The notes under the pieces were generated by a model. The model was given only the letters and a program-made list of their open reading frames with translations, ran no database searches and had not been told where the DNA came from. Positions 43,429-52,403 of a stretch of DNA of 64,000 nt are shown in pieces (position 1 is the stretch's first letter; each line of letters begins with the position of its first letter). The DNA comes from Pseudomonas sp. 2FG. Its GTDB lineage: Bacteria > Pseudomonadota > Gammaproteobacteria > Pseudomonadales > Pseudomonadaceae. The stretch spans positions 276,893 to 340,892 of the forward strand of contig NZ_SCMP01000002.1 in the NCBI RefSeq assembly GCF_005502935.1, in the 5' to 3' direction. Position numbers and translations under genes: made by a program.

Positions 43429-45566
43429 ATCCGCGCAAACTGGCACTGCTCAGCCTGATCCTGCTGCTGGTGGGCGGCTTCTTTGCCTTCGACCTCGACC
43501 GCTACGTGGGCCTGGAGTACCTCAAGGCCCAGCAGGCGACGCTGCTCGCCCAGGTGGCGGCTCAGCCTGGGCAAGCGGCGTTGCTGTTCTTTCTGGCCTA
43601 TGTGGCGGTGACCGCGTTGTCCTTGCCCGGCGCGGCGCTGATGACTCTGCTCGGCGGCGCGCTGTTTGGCCTGTGGCAAGGCGTGCTGTTGGTGTCCTTC
43701 GCCTCGACCCTAGGCGCGGCCTTGGCCATGCTCAGCAGCCGCTTCTTGTTGCGCGACTGGGTGCGGCGGCGCTTTGCCCGGCAACTGGCCGGGATCGAGA
43801 AGGGCATGCAGAGCGACGGCGGCTTCTACCTGTTCGCCTTGCGTCTGGTGCCGTTGTTTCCGTTCTTCATGATCAACCTGTTGATGGGCCTGACCCGCCT
43901 GCCGCTGCTGACCTATTGGTGGGTCAGCCAGCTCGGCATGTTGCCGGGCACCCTGGTCTATGTGAACGCCGGGCGCGAGCTCGGTCAGCTGGAGTCGTTG
44001 GCCGGAATACTTTCGCCTGGCCTGCTCGGTGCCTTCGTCCTGCTCGGCCTGTTCCCGCTGCTGGCGCGCCGGCTGCTCGGCTGGCTCCAGGCGCGGCGGG
44101 CGTACGCCGGCTGGGTCAAGCCGAAGACCTTTCAGCGCAACCTGCTGGTGATAGGTGCCGGTGCCGGCGGGTTGGTCAGCGCCTATATCGCCGCGGCGCT
44201 GAAGGCCAAGGTCAGCCTGATCGAGAAGCAGCAGATGGGCGGCGACTGCCTGAACACCGGCTGCGTGCCGTCCAAGGCGCTGCTGCGTTCGGCCAAGCTC
44301 GCGGCCGAGCTGAAAAAGGCCGCGGCCTTGGGGTTTACCCAGGTCAGCGCCGAGGTGGATTTCCCGGCGGTGATGCAGCGCATTCAGCGGGTGATCGCCA
44401 CCATCGAACCGCACGACTCGCCGCAGCGCTATCGCGAACTGGGCGTCGAGGTGCTTGCCGGCGCGGCGATCATCCGCTCGCCGTGGACGGTGGAGGTCAA
44501 CGGCCAGCTCCTGAGCAGCCGCGCCATCATCATCGCCGCCGGTGGCCGGCCGCTGTGGCCGGATATTCCCGGCCTGGCCGACCTGCCGGCGTTCACCTCG
44601 GACACGATCTGGAGCCTGCGTGAGCAGCCCAAGCGCCTGCTGGTGCTCGGTGGTGGGCCGATTGGCTGTGAGCTGGCGCAGGCCTTCCAGCGCCTCGGCA
44701 GCCAGGTGATTCAGGTGGAACTGGATACGCGCCTGCTACCGCGCGAGGACGAAGATGCCAGCGCGCTGGTGCTGGCCAGCCTGCGCGGTGAAGGGGTCGA
44801 TGTGCGCCTGCGGCACAAGGCCGAACGTTTCGAGCGGGTGGAGGGCGAACGGCGGTTGCTCGCCCGTCAGCTGGATAGTGGTGAAGAGATCGTGATTGCC
44901 TTCGACTGTCTGTTGCTGGCCCTCGGCCGGGTGGCCAACGTGAAGGGTTACGGTGTCGAAGCCTTGGGGCTGGTGGTGCGGCCGAACGGTACCCTGGAGA
45001 CCGATGAGTACCTGGCCACCCGCTTGCCGAATATCTATGCGGTGGGCGATGTCACCGGGCCTTACCAGTTCACCCATGTCGCCGCCCATCAAGCCTGGTA
45101 CGCCGCGGTGAATGCGCTATTTGGAAGTTTTAAACGCTTCAAGGTCGATTACCGGGTGATTCCCCATTGCACCTTCACCGACCCGGAAGTGGCGCGGGTC
45201 GGCCTCTCGGAAGTCGAGGCCCAGGCGCAGGGAGTTGCCTATGAGGTCACGCGTTTCGATCTCGCGGAGCTGGACCGGGCGATTGCCGACGAAGTGGCGC
45301 ACGGCTTCGTGAAGGTGCTCAGCGAGCCGGGCCAGGACCGCATCCTCGGCGTCAGCATAGTTGGGGCACAGGCCGGTGAACTGCTCGCCGAGTACGTGCT
45401 GGCGATGAAGCACGGCCTCGGCTTGAACAAGATCCTCGGCACCGTCCACAGCTACCCGACCCTGGCCGAAGCCAACCAATACGCCGCCGGCGAGTGGAAG
45501 CGCGGCCATGCGCCGCGAGGCCTGCTGCGCTGGCTCAAGCGCCTGCATGGTTGGCGGCGCGGCTGA
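43425..45566 (+). CDS. Fusion of TVP38/TMEM64 membrane domain and pyridine nucleotide-disulfide oxidoreductase
   Basis: 713 residues. Residues 1-225 are a TVP38/DedA-type membrane domain (for example ALSLPGAALMTLLGGALFG and RLVPLFPFFMINLLMGLTRL); residues 238-700 form a disulfide oxidoreductase with FAD motif GAGAGGLVSAY, redox cysteines Cys275 and Cys280 in GDCLNTGCVPSKAL, and the C-terminal HSYPTLAEANQY with the active-site His. There is no N-terminal metal-binding domain and no C-terminal Cys pair, so it is not a mercuric reductase. It begins inside the arsS stop codon (ATGA), so the two are coupled; a role in arsenic or redox handling at the membrane is inferred. Confidence 0.88.
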   Translation: MNPRKLALLSLILLLVGGFFAFDLDRYVGLEYLKAQQATLLAQVAAQPGQAALLFFLAYVAVTALSLPGAALMTLLGGALFGLWQGVLLVSFASTLGAALAMLSSRFLLRDWVRRRFARQLAGIEKGMQSDGGFYLFALRLVPLFPFFMINLLMGLTRLPLLTYWWVSQLGMLPGTLVYVNAGRELGQLESLAGILSPGLLGAFVLLGLFPLLARRLLGWLQARRAYAGWVKPKTFQRNLLVIGAGAGGLVSAYIAAALKAKVSLIEKQQMGGDCLNTGCVPSKALLRSAKLAAELKKAAALGFTQVSAEVDFPAVMQRIQRVIATIEPHDSPQRYRELGVEVLAGAAIIRSPWTVEVNGQLLSSRAIIIAAGGRPLWPDIPGLADLPAFTSDTIWSLREQPKRLLVLGGGPIGCELAQAFQRLGSQVIQVELDTRLLPREDEDASALVLASLRGEGVDVRLRHKAERFERVEGERRLLARQLDSGEEIVIAFDCLLLALGRVANVKGYGVEALGLVVRPNGTLETDEYLATRLPNIYAVGDVTGPYQFTHVAAHQAWYAAVNALFGSFKRFKVDYRVIPHCTFTDPEVARVGLSEVEAQAQGVAYEVTRFDLAELDRAIADEVAHGFVKVLSEPGQDRILGVSIVGAQAGELLAEYVLAMKHGLGLNKILGTVHSYPTLAEANQYAAGEWKRGHAPRGLLRWLKRLHGWRRG

Positions 45567-45637
45567 GCTAAAGTCGTTGTAGCGCCGCGGCCCTTGGTCG
45601 CGGCGACCCACTGACCATTCCCAGCATGGGCGAGCAT

Positions 45638-45985
45638 ATGGCCAAGGATTATCTGCAACGCCTCAACCAGGTTCTCGAGCAGGGTCTGGCCAAGGATATC
45701 TTCGACAACCTGCGCAATTTCCTGATGTGCTCCCTGCTGTTCGCCGCCGGCACCAATGCGCTCCACGATCCTCGGCAGTTGTTCTTGGGGCTGGCCGTCT
45801 CGAGTCCGGCTGGCTGGGGGCTGATGGTACTGGCCGCTGTGCTCACCCTGCTGAACATCTGGGACGGTCTGCATAAGCTGGCCCGCTTGAAACGCCACCT
45901 GCTGTTGCAGGTGGCGGTGTGTCTGGTCTACGTCGTCCTGGCGCTGCGGGTGGTGGAAATTGTCTGGGGTTTCCGCAGCCCTTGA
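45638..45985 (+). CDS. Small membrane protein of unknown function
   Basis: 115 residues. Three hydrophobic segments (FLMCSLLFAAGTNAL, GWGLMVLAAVLTLLNIW, LLLQVAVCLVYVVLALRVVEIVW) behind a charged amphipathic N-terminus. No motif recognised. An ATG four codons upstream (45626) is an alternative; neither has a strong ribosome site. It follows the flavoprotein by 71 bases and may be cotranscribed. Confidence 0.7.
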   Translation: MAKDYLQRLNQVLEQGLAKDIFDNLRNFLMCSLLFAAGTNALHDPRQLFLGLAVSSPAGWGLMVLAAVLTLLNIWDGLHKLARLKRHLLLQVAVCLVYVVLALRVVEIVWGFRSP

Positions 45986-46220
45986 GTCGCCTGTGGGTTG
46001 GGCGACTAGGCCGCTTGGCTGTGCTGCGCGGGTGCTGCCTGCTCGCCACCGGCGATGGCGGGGCGCTGCTGAGTTGGCGCGAATGGAGCGCCGGCGGGCG
46101 TTTATGCGGTTGCTGGAAGGACTACCTCGACCGCGGCTTTATCCGGCGCCATCGCTTGCCGGGTTAGGTCATCCGGCTTCGGTGTTGGCAGAGCTCGCTG
46201 CTACGGGGCAGCGCGACGTT

Positions 46221-46910
46221 TTAATAGTGCTGCGCGGCCTGGCGCAGGCGTTGAAGGTCGAGGATTTCGATCGCGCCGTAGGTCAGGCGCAGGATGCCCT
46301 GGGCTTCCAGCTCCTTGAGGATCTGGTTGGTGGTCTGTCGCGAGATCGCCAGCATCAGCGCCAGTTGTTCCTGGGCCAGGTGGATCACCCGCCGCGGTCC
46401 ACCCTCGCCGTAATTCTCCGCGATCATCAGCAGGCGCCGGGCCAGGCGCGGCGCGGCGGGTAGCAGGCTGATCTGTTCCAGGGCGATAAAGGCCAGGCGC
46501 AACTTCTGGCTCATCAGCAGGGCGAAGTCGCGCCAGTGTTGCGGTTCGCATTCGAGCAGGCTGAGCAGCGCCGTTTGCGACACGTGCAGCAGGGTCGTCG
46601 GCCCTTCGGCAAAGGCGTCATGGGTGCGCGGTTGAGCGTCGAACAGGGAAATCTCGCCGAACCAGTAAGGCGGCTCGACCAGGCTCAGCAAGGCTTCCTT
46701 GCCGCTCGCGCTGACCGCGCCAATGCGGATCGCGCCCTCTACCACCGCATACAGGCCACAGGGTTGGTCGCCGCGGCTGAACAAGCGCTGCCCGGCCTCC
46801 AAACGGCGCACTTGGGCGCTACTCAGCAGCATCTCCTGCAGGCTGGCGGGCAGGGCATTGAACCACTGGCCGCCGAGCAGGCGTTGGCGATAACGCAGGG
46901 CATCATTCAT
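46221..46910 (-). CDS. Crp/Fnr-family transcription regulator
   Basis: 229 residues. Cyclic-nucleotide-binding-like domain (about 15-130; LFSRGDQPCGLYAVVEGAIRI, WFGEISLFD) and a C-terminal Crp helix-turn-helix (LAQEQLALMLAISRQTTNQILKELEAQGIL). There is no Fnr-type N-terminal cysteine cluster, so oxygen sensing through an Fe-S cluster is unlikely; the effector is unknown. It is divergent from the Mpo1-like gene with 89 bases between. Confidence 0.9.
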   Translation of the reverse strand: MNDALRYRQRLLGGQWFNALPASLQEMLLSSAQVRRLEAGQRLFSRGDQPCGLYAVVEGAIRIGAVSASGKEALLSLVEPPYWFGEISLFDAQPRTHDAFAEGPTTLLHVSQTALLSLLECEPQHWRDFALLMSQKLRLAFIALEQISLLPAAPRLARRLLMIAENYGEGGPRRVIHLAQEQLALMLAISRQTTNQILKELEAQGILRLTYGAIEILDLQRLRQAAQHY

Positions 46911-46999
46911 GGTTTTTCCAAGGCTTTGTCGGCTAGCTGACAGTGCTACAGCTTAGCTACGCGGCATTATCAGGTCAGCCCAACTCGAGGAGTAGCAGC

Positions 47000-47524
47000 A
47001 TGAAAACCCTGGTCGACCACCTTGGCCAATACGCGGCCTATCATCGCGACCGCCGGAATATCTTCAGCCACTTCATCGGCGTGCCGCTGATCGTCTTTGC
47101 CGTCACCGCCCTGTTGTCTCGTCCAGGGCTGTCGGCGCTGGGCCTGTGGTGGTCACCGGCGACGCTCGCCGCGCTGGCGGCGGCGGGGTTTTACCTGCGC
47201 TTGGATCGGCGTTTCGGTCTGCTGATGACGGCGCTGCTCGGGTTCAGTCTGTGGGGTGGCCAGGTGTTGGCCGTGCAATCGACGCTGGTCTGGCTGAGTG
47301 GCGGTCTGGGTCTGTTCGTGGTCGGCTGGATCATCCAGTTCATCGGCCATTACTACGAGGGCCGTAAGCCCGCTTTTGTCGATGATGTGATGGGGCTGAT
47401 GGTCGGCCCGCTGTTTGTGGTCGCCGAGTTGGCGTTTCTACTCGGCCTGCGTGACGAGGTTCGTCAGGCCGTGGAAGAGCGCGCCGGGCCCACCTGTATC
47501 CGCGCCAAGAAAGCCCCCGTCTGA
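47000..47524 (+). CDS. Mpo1/DUF962-family membrane protein
   Basis: 174 residues, four transmembrane helices, Mpo1-like (DUF962). It has the family histidine motifs YHRDRRNIFSHFIGVP and QFIGHYYEGRKPAFVDD that bind iron in the yeast 2-hydroxy fatty acid dioxygenase. In bacteria the substrate is not settled. The ATG at 47000 follows GAGGAGTAG. A terminator follows. Confidence 0.88.
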   Translation: MKTLVDHLGQYAAYHRDRRNIFSHFIGVPLIVFAVTALLSRPGLSALGLWWSPATLAALAAAGFYLRLDRRFGLLMTALLGFSLWGGQVLAVQSTLVWLSGGLGLFVVGWIIQFIGHYYEGRKPAFVDDVMGLMVGPLFVVAELAFLLGLRDEVRQAVEERAGPTCIRAKKAPV

Positions 47525-47532
47525 GCCCACGC

Positions 47533-47561
47533 CAACAAAAAAGCCGGCGCGGGGCCGGCTT
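47533..47561. terminator. Bidirectional terminator
   Basis: AAGCCGGC (47541-47548) and GCCGGCTT (47554-47561) with a GCGGG loop; T runs on the minus strand (TTTTTTGTTGG) and a weaker TTGTTG on plus. It separates the convergent Mpo1-like and 47594-48340 genes. Confidence 0.85.
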
Positions 47562-47593
47562 GTTGCTGCCTGACTTTTTGTTGCGGGGCCGGC

Positions 47594-48340
47594 TTAGTTC
47601 AAGCTCATCAACTGCTCGGTCAGGGTGCGCGTGTGGCGATCCACGGTGGTCGGTGCGAAGGGCCGGCCAGAAGCGCTGGCCAGCGCCGAGCTCTGGCTGT
47701 TCATGTCGTTGAGGGCGACTTTCAGGTAGCTCCAGCGGGTTTTGATTTTGCCGATCGCCGGATTGCCTTGGTCATTCAAAGCGACCAGTCGAGTATCGAT
47801 GTCCGGCACCAGCACCCGTTCATCCTGGCCGAGGTACTGCTCACTGAGCTCGCGGGGCAGTTCGAAGCTGCCGATGTAGGAGCGGAACAGGTACTGCACG
47901 GACAGGTATTCGACCTTGACCGGCAGTTCCTCCTGCGCGCTGTTGCTGGCCAGGCCATGGGTGGTCAGCAGGAAGTCGCTCAGCGCCTTGCTCAGCTCCT
48001 TCTGGTAGGACCAAGGCACATCCTCCTCGTTGGGGCCGAAGGAAACACCGCGGCGAATCTGGGTAACAAGTTCCTGGTGGCTGTTGCGTAACGCATCACT
48101 CGCCGGCTGGCTGCTCTGCAGCGCCGCCGCCAAGGCGGCGAGGTCGTCGTCCACGCGCTGGGCATAACTGGCCTGGAAGCCTTCGCCGCGATACAGCAGC
48201 AGACTGCTGGTGGCGCGGAGGGCATAGACCTGCATCTGTTCCTGGGGTGTCAGGGGGGTGGCGGAGGCGCCTGGGGCGAAGCCTGCCAATAGCCCGATGG
48301 TCATGGCAAACAGCAGGCGGAACAACGAGTTACGAGGCAT
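47594..48340 (-). CDS. Secreted helical protein of unknown function
   Basis: 248 residues with signal peptide (LLFAMTIGLLAGFAPGASA) and a long helical mature part; no catalytic motif. It resembles the protein at 5724-6476 in length, signal and helix-rich composition (an opening segment with LLLYRG versus LTYYDTD, a closing helix with LTEQLM). A Pseudomonas-wide periplasmic family is likely. It stands alone. Confidence 0.72.
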   Translation of the reverse strand: MPRNSLFRLLFAMTIGLLAGFAPGASATPLTPQEQMQVYALRATSSLLLYRGEGFQASYAQRVDDDLAALAAALQSSQPASDALRNSHQELVTQIRRGVSFGPNEEDVPWSYQKELSKALSDFLLTTHGLASNSAQEELPVKVEYLSVQYLFRSYIGSFELPRELSEQYLGQDERVLVPDIDTRLVALNDQGNPAIGKIKTRWSYLKVALNDMNSQSSALASASGRPFAPTTVDRHTRTLTEQLMSLN

Positions 48341-48478
48341 ACCGAGGTGCTCCTTATTGTTGTTGTGAGCAGTCGGGCCGAGGGGGCAAGCGCAAGCCTA
48401 ACCGCAGTACAAGCCTACCCTGCCTGCGGCCGACGGGAATAGTCCGAAAGGTTGATTTGCGCAGTGAATGACCGGCGG

Positions 48479-49300
48479 TCAGGGGGTTGGCTTGGCGCTG
48501 AGGGCTTCTGTCGCGACGCGTGGGGTGACGACTTCTTGCAGGTGCATGGCTTGGCGCCAGCTCTGCAGCTCGCCGCTGTCTTTGAGTTGCTGGTAGGCGC
48601 CCTCCAGGCGTTGGCGCAGCAGCTCGCTGCGCATGGAATGGCGCGAGAAGATCAGCCCCAGCGGCAGGCTGTGCAGGGTCAGCGCTGGCAACGCCGGGCG
48701 CTGACTTTGTCGCAGGGCGTCTTCGACCGGCATCTGGTAGTCGAGGAGGTAATCGGCGCGCCGCTTGTCGAGCAGTTCGAGGGCCGCCAGGTGGCTGTTG
48801 GCGGTCTGCAGTCTCAGCTCCAGGTTCCGATCCTCGAGGAGCTGGCGGGCCTCCGGGGCCCAGTAGGTGAAGCCGTGGATCAGCAGCAGGCGCTTGCCGA
48901 CGAGGTCCTGAGGCAGCTGCGGGGGCGGCTGGCCGGCGGGGTAGTAGAGGTTGAGATTGAGCGAGCCGATCACCTCGCCACCGTTCAGGGTGTGGTCGCG
49001 CAGCAGGGGGTTGCCCAGGGCACCGAGGGTGACCTCGGTCGAGCCATCCAGCAGGTTCTTGTACAGGCGCGCCGGCGGATAGGGGGTCAGCTCCACCGGC
49101 AGCCCGGCCAGTTCGAACAGACGTTCGGCAAAGTCGATCATCGAGCCGGCGGGTCGCTCGAGGGCATCCCGATAGGAATAAGGTGGAAATTCCAGGAAAC
49201 CGACCCGTACCGGAGCGGCGACCTGATCGTCTGCCTGGCCTTGCGCCATGAGCAGCGGCAGGACCAGCAGGACCAGCAGGGAGCGGCGGAAAAAGCTCAT
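48479..49300 (-). CDS. Solute-binding family 3 periplasmic protein
   Basis: 273 residues. Signal peptide (RRSLLVLLVLPLLMAQGQA) then an amino-acid-type substrate-binding fold: VRVGFLEFPPYSYRD, GSMIDFAERLFELAGL, LLDGSTEVTLGAL. No permease or ATPase gene is adjacent, so it is an orphan binding protein, perhaps a sensor ligand or one of several sharing a transporter. Confidence 0.85.
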   Translation of the reverse strand: MSFFRRSLLVLLVLPLLMAQGQADDQVAAPVRVGFLEFPPYSYRDALERPAGSMIDFAERLFELAGLPVELTPYPPARLYKNLLDGSTEVTLGALGNPLLRDHTLNGGEVIGSLNLNLYYPAGQPPPQLPQDLVGKRLLLIHGFTYWAPEARQLLEDRNLELRLQTANSHLAALELLDKRRADYLLDYQMPVEDALRQSQRPALPALTLHSLPLGLIFSRHSMRSELLRQRLEGAYQQLKDSGELQSWRQAMHLQEVVTPRVATEALSAKPTP

Positions 49301-49608
49301 GTCAGTGAACTTCCTTGCTCAAGGAGGACTGCCCCGGCCGTGGCGAGGGCGGGCGGCGCTCTGCAGCGCCTCGAGCTGAGCATAGTTGGTCGTGGCCGGC
49401 GTTCAAGGTCGGCCAGATGGGCCTCGTTTCGTGCCAGGCACCCCGGTACCCTGACGGAGCGGTTCACCGACAGCCGCAAGCTCAGCCGGGCTCGGCGCAA
49501 GGCCCACATCGCGATACGTTTGAGTCGCCCGAGCGAGGCGCCTCTGCTCGCCCGGCGGGTGGGGCGCATGGAGTTTGCGTTGTCTTGTGCTGCGGGTTTA
49601 GGGCGCGG
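49301..49608. other. Intergenic region with no recognised gene
   Basis: 308 bases. A minus-strand frame 49297-49569 has only Arg-rich, shadow-like composition and no ribosome site. The right side should hold the promoter of the binding-protein gene. Confidence 0.4.
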
Positions 49609-50235
49609 CTATAGCTTGCGCCACACGCTGGCCAGCCACGGCTGTTGCGCGCGCGGCAAGCCTGCCGGCCGGTAATAGTGTTCGAGTTCGTGGAAGCCCG
49701 CTGCCATCAGGTAGCGGCGCCAGCTCGGCAGGTCGTGGTAAGCGCCATAACGCTCGGCATTCCAGCCTTCCCGATTGTCCCCGCGCGGGTTGGAGCTGAA
49801 CAGCACGCCGCCAGGTTTCAGCGTGGCCTGCAGTTGCCGCAACACCCGTGGCAACTCCTGGCTCGGCACATGAAACAGCGCGGCATTGGCGAACACGCCA
49901 TCGAAGCGCTCCGCCGGTAGCTCGAGCCTGAGGAAGTCCTGCTGCCAGACCTCGCAGCCGCTGTCGGCCCGCGCCATCTCGGCGAAGCGCGGACAGCCAT
50001 CCAGCCCGACAGCCAGGTGGCCCAAGCCCGTGAAGACCTTGAGATCGCGCCCCGGCCCACAGCCAAAATCGAGGAGGCTAAAGGGCGGCTCGGCCTCGAT
50101 ATGGCGCAACAACGCGGCGATGTTCTGGCTCACATCGTGATCGCGGGTACCGGCGCGGAAGTCCTCGGCGCACTGGTTGTAGTGCTCGAGGGTGAGGGCG
50201 GCGATGTGGGCGAGGTCGTCGGCAGAGAGTGTCAT
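49609..50235 (-). CDS. Class I SAM-dependent methyltransferase
   Basis: 208 residues. Motif I LLDFGCGPGRDLKVF, then ERFDGVFANAALFHV and LKPGGVLFSSNPRG. The substrate is unknown. It reads towards the binding-protein gene; the neighbour upstream is the GGDEF/EAL gene, 79 bases from its start. Confidence 0.88.
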   Translation of the reverse strand: MTLSADDLAHIAALTLEHYNQCAEDFRAGTRDHDVSQNIAALLRHIEAEPPFSLLDFGCGPGRDLKVFTGLGHLAVGLDGCPRFAEMARADSGCEVWQQDFLRLELPAERFDGVFANAALFHVPSQELPRVLRQLQATLKPGGVLFSSNPRGDNREGWNAERYGAYHDLPSWRRYLMAAGFHELEHYYRPAGLPRAQQPWLASVWRKL

Positions 50236-50313
50236 GGGGATGCGCGGTGAGCTTGCAGGGTTTCAGCGCATTGAGCTCGCTATCCTAGCCGGTTGCAACT
50301 CCTCGTGTTGCAG

Positions 50314-52242
50314 CTACGTGGTGACGCTGAATAACGCTGGGCGTTGTTCGACCTGAGATCTTAGGCGCTCGGCCGGCTGTGGGTGGCCGAACAGGTAGCC
50401 TTGGCCGAGGTCGCAGCCCAGGTGCTGGAGAAACTCCGCCTGGGCCGGCTGCTCGATGCCTTCGGCCAGCACCTTCAGCCCCAGGCTTTGGCCCAGGGTA
50501 ATCACGGCGCGGGCAATCGCCACGTCATCCTGATCGGCGGGTAAGCCGCGAACAAAACTCTGATCCAGCTTGAGCTTGTGCACCGGCATGCGTTTGAGTC
50601 GCGCCAGTGAGGAATAGCCGGTGCCGAAATCGTCAATGGCCAGGCGCACGCCCAGTGCGCACAAGCGCTGCATCAGCGCCAACGCGGTATCCGGGTTATC
50701 CATCACCGCGCTTTCGGTAATTTCCAGCTCCAGGCAGCCTGGCTCCAAACCGGTTTCCGCCAGTACCCGCATCACCTGCGTGTCCAGTTCGCCGCGGCTG
50801 AACAGGCGGCTGGAGACGTTCACCGCGACAAACTCCAGGTTCAGCCCCTGTTGCTGCCACAGCCGCATCTGCCGGCAGGCCTGCTGCAGCACCCAGGCGT
50901 CGATGGCACCGATCAAGCCGCTTTCCTCGGCAATCGGGATGAACTCGCCCGGTGGCACCAGGCCGCGTTGCGGATGCTGCCAACGCACCAGTGACTCGAC
51001 CCCCAGCAACTGGCCGCCGTCCAGGGCATAGATCGGCTGGTAATACACCCGCAGTTGTTGCTGCTCCAAGGCCTGATGCAGCAGGGCGCCGAGTTCGACG
51101 CGCTGCTGGGCCAGGGTGGTCAGCTCCTGGCTGTAGAAGGCGTAGGTTGCGCGCCCGTTGTGCTTCGCCTTGAACAGGGCCGAGTCGGCATTGCGCAGCA
51201 CCTGCTCGACGTTCTGCGCATCGCCGGGGAACAGGCTGAGGCCGAGGCTGGCGCCGATAAACAGCTCCTGGCCCTCGAGCTTGAACGGCCGGCGCAGCGC
51301 AGCCAGCAGGCGTTCGGCGATGGCGGCGGCCTGTTCGGGCCGGTGGCAGCCCTCGCACAGCAGGCCGAACTCATCGCCGCCCAGGCGTGCCAGGGTCATG
51401 CCCTCGTGCAGCTGCGCCTGCAGGCGCTCGCCGACCTGCTTCAACAGCTGGTCGCCGGCGCTGTGACCGAGGCTTTCGTTGATGTGCTTGAAGTGATCGA
51501 GGTCGATCAGCAGCACCGCGCCACCCGGTTTATCGCGCCGCCCGTGCCCCAGCGCCTGCTCGACGCGCTCGGTGAACAGCAGGCGGTTGGGCAGGTCGCT
51601 CAGCGGATCATGATGGGCCAGGTAATCCAACTCGTACTGCGAGCGTTTGAGCGCGCTGAGGTCGGAAAACACCGCGACATAGTGGCTGATGCGGCCTTGT
51701 TCATCGTGAATGACCCGGATGCACTGCCACTGGGGGTAAACCTCGCCATTCTTGCGCCGGTTCCACACCTCGCCGCTCCAGCTGCCGTGCTGGTGCAGGC
51801 TCCGCCACAGTTGTTGATAGAAGCTCGGGTCATGCCGGCCGGATTTCAGCAGTTTCGGCGTAGCGCCGAGGATCTCGCCTTGCTGATAGCCGGTGATGCG
51901 GGAAAACGCCGGATTGATATGGCTGATGCGCGTCTGCGCATCGGTCACCAGCACCCCTTCCTGGGTGGCCTCGAACACCGCCGCCGCCTGGCGCAGACGC
52001 TCCAGGTTCATTTGCAGGTCGCGCATGGCCCGCCCTTGCTGGCGTTCATGGTTGCGCAGTATCTGGTGCAGGAGCAGTCCGGTGAGCAGGACAAAGCCCA
52101 GGCCCTTGGCCAGTTGCAGGCGTTCCAGTTGCGCCATGTGCAGGCCCAGTTCGGTTAGCAGGTAGTCGCTGCAGAACACCCAGAGGCCGGCGCTGAACAG
52201 GTAGATCAAGCTGAGGTGCAGGGCGCTACGGTAATTAGTCAT
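50314..52242 (-). CDS. PAS-GGDEF-EAL cyclic-di-GMP enzyme (PA0285-like)
   Basis: 642 residues. Two N-terminal transmembrane helices (LHLSLIYLFSAGLWVF, GLGFVLLTGLLLHQIL), a PAS domain (about 80-200), a GGDEF domain with intact LGGDEF, and an EAL domain. The EAL motif reads ESLVRW (Ala replaced by Ser), but the other catalytic positions are present: ITESAVM, DDFGTGYSSL, KLDQSFV, EGIEQ. It may be bifunctional. In P. aeruginosa the homologue next to desA is PA0285. The ATG at 52242 begins just before the first helix; an upstream start at 52368 is possible but less likely. Confidence 0.88.
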   Translation of the reverse strand: MTNYRSALHLSLIYLFSAGLWVFCSDYLLTELGLHMAQLERLQLAKGLGFVLLTGLLLHQILRNHERQQGRAMRDLQMNLERLRQAAAVFEATQEGVLVTDAQTRISHINPAFSRITGYQQGEILGATPKLLKSGRHDPSFYQQLWRSLHQHGSWSGEVWNRRKNGEVYPQWQCIRVIHDEQGRISHYVAVFSDLSALKRSQYELDYLAHHDPLSDLPNRLLFTERVEQALGHGRRDKPGGAVLLIDLDHFKHINESLGHSAGDQLLKQVGERLQAQLHEGMTLARLGGDEFGLLCEGCHRPEQAAAIAERLLAALRRPFKLEGQELFIGASLGLSLFPGDAQNVEQVLRNADSALFKAKHNGRATYAFYSQELTTLAQQRVELGALLHQALEQQQLRVYYQPIYALDGGQLLGVESLVRWQHPQRGLVPPGEFIPIAEESGLIGAIDAWVLQQACRQMRLWQQQGLNLEFVAVNVSSRLFSRGELDTQVMRVLAETGLEPGCLELEITESAVMDNPDTALALMQRLCALGVRLAIDDFGTGYSSLARLKRMPVHKLKLDQSFVRGLPADQDDVAIARAVITLGQSLGLKVLAEGIEQPAQAEFLQHLGCDLGQGYLFGHPQPAERLRSQVEQRPALFSVTT

Positions 52243-52403
52243 CCAGGAGGGCGCCTCGAGTCGAGCACGGGCAGCATGGATAGAGGGGTGAGGCGCATAT
52301 TTTGATCTAAAAGACCGACTGGTTTTCTGACAAGGCTCAGGGATAATGCCCTCGAGCTTGTCCGACAAGCTATGAGTTCATCACCCCCGAGGCAAGGTTT
52401 TCT

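Noticed and set aside
43425..45566. Mercuric reductase
   Set aside because: The flavin-disulfide core is similar, but there is no N-terminal heavy-metal domain and no C-terminal Cys pair; the N-terminus is a TVP38-type membrane domain.
45919..46167. Plus-strand frame after the small membrane protein gene
   Set aside because: Overlaps the previous gene in another frame, no ribosome site and no recognisable feature.
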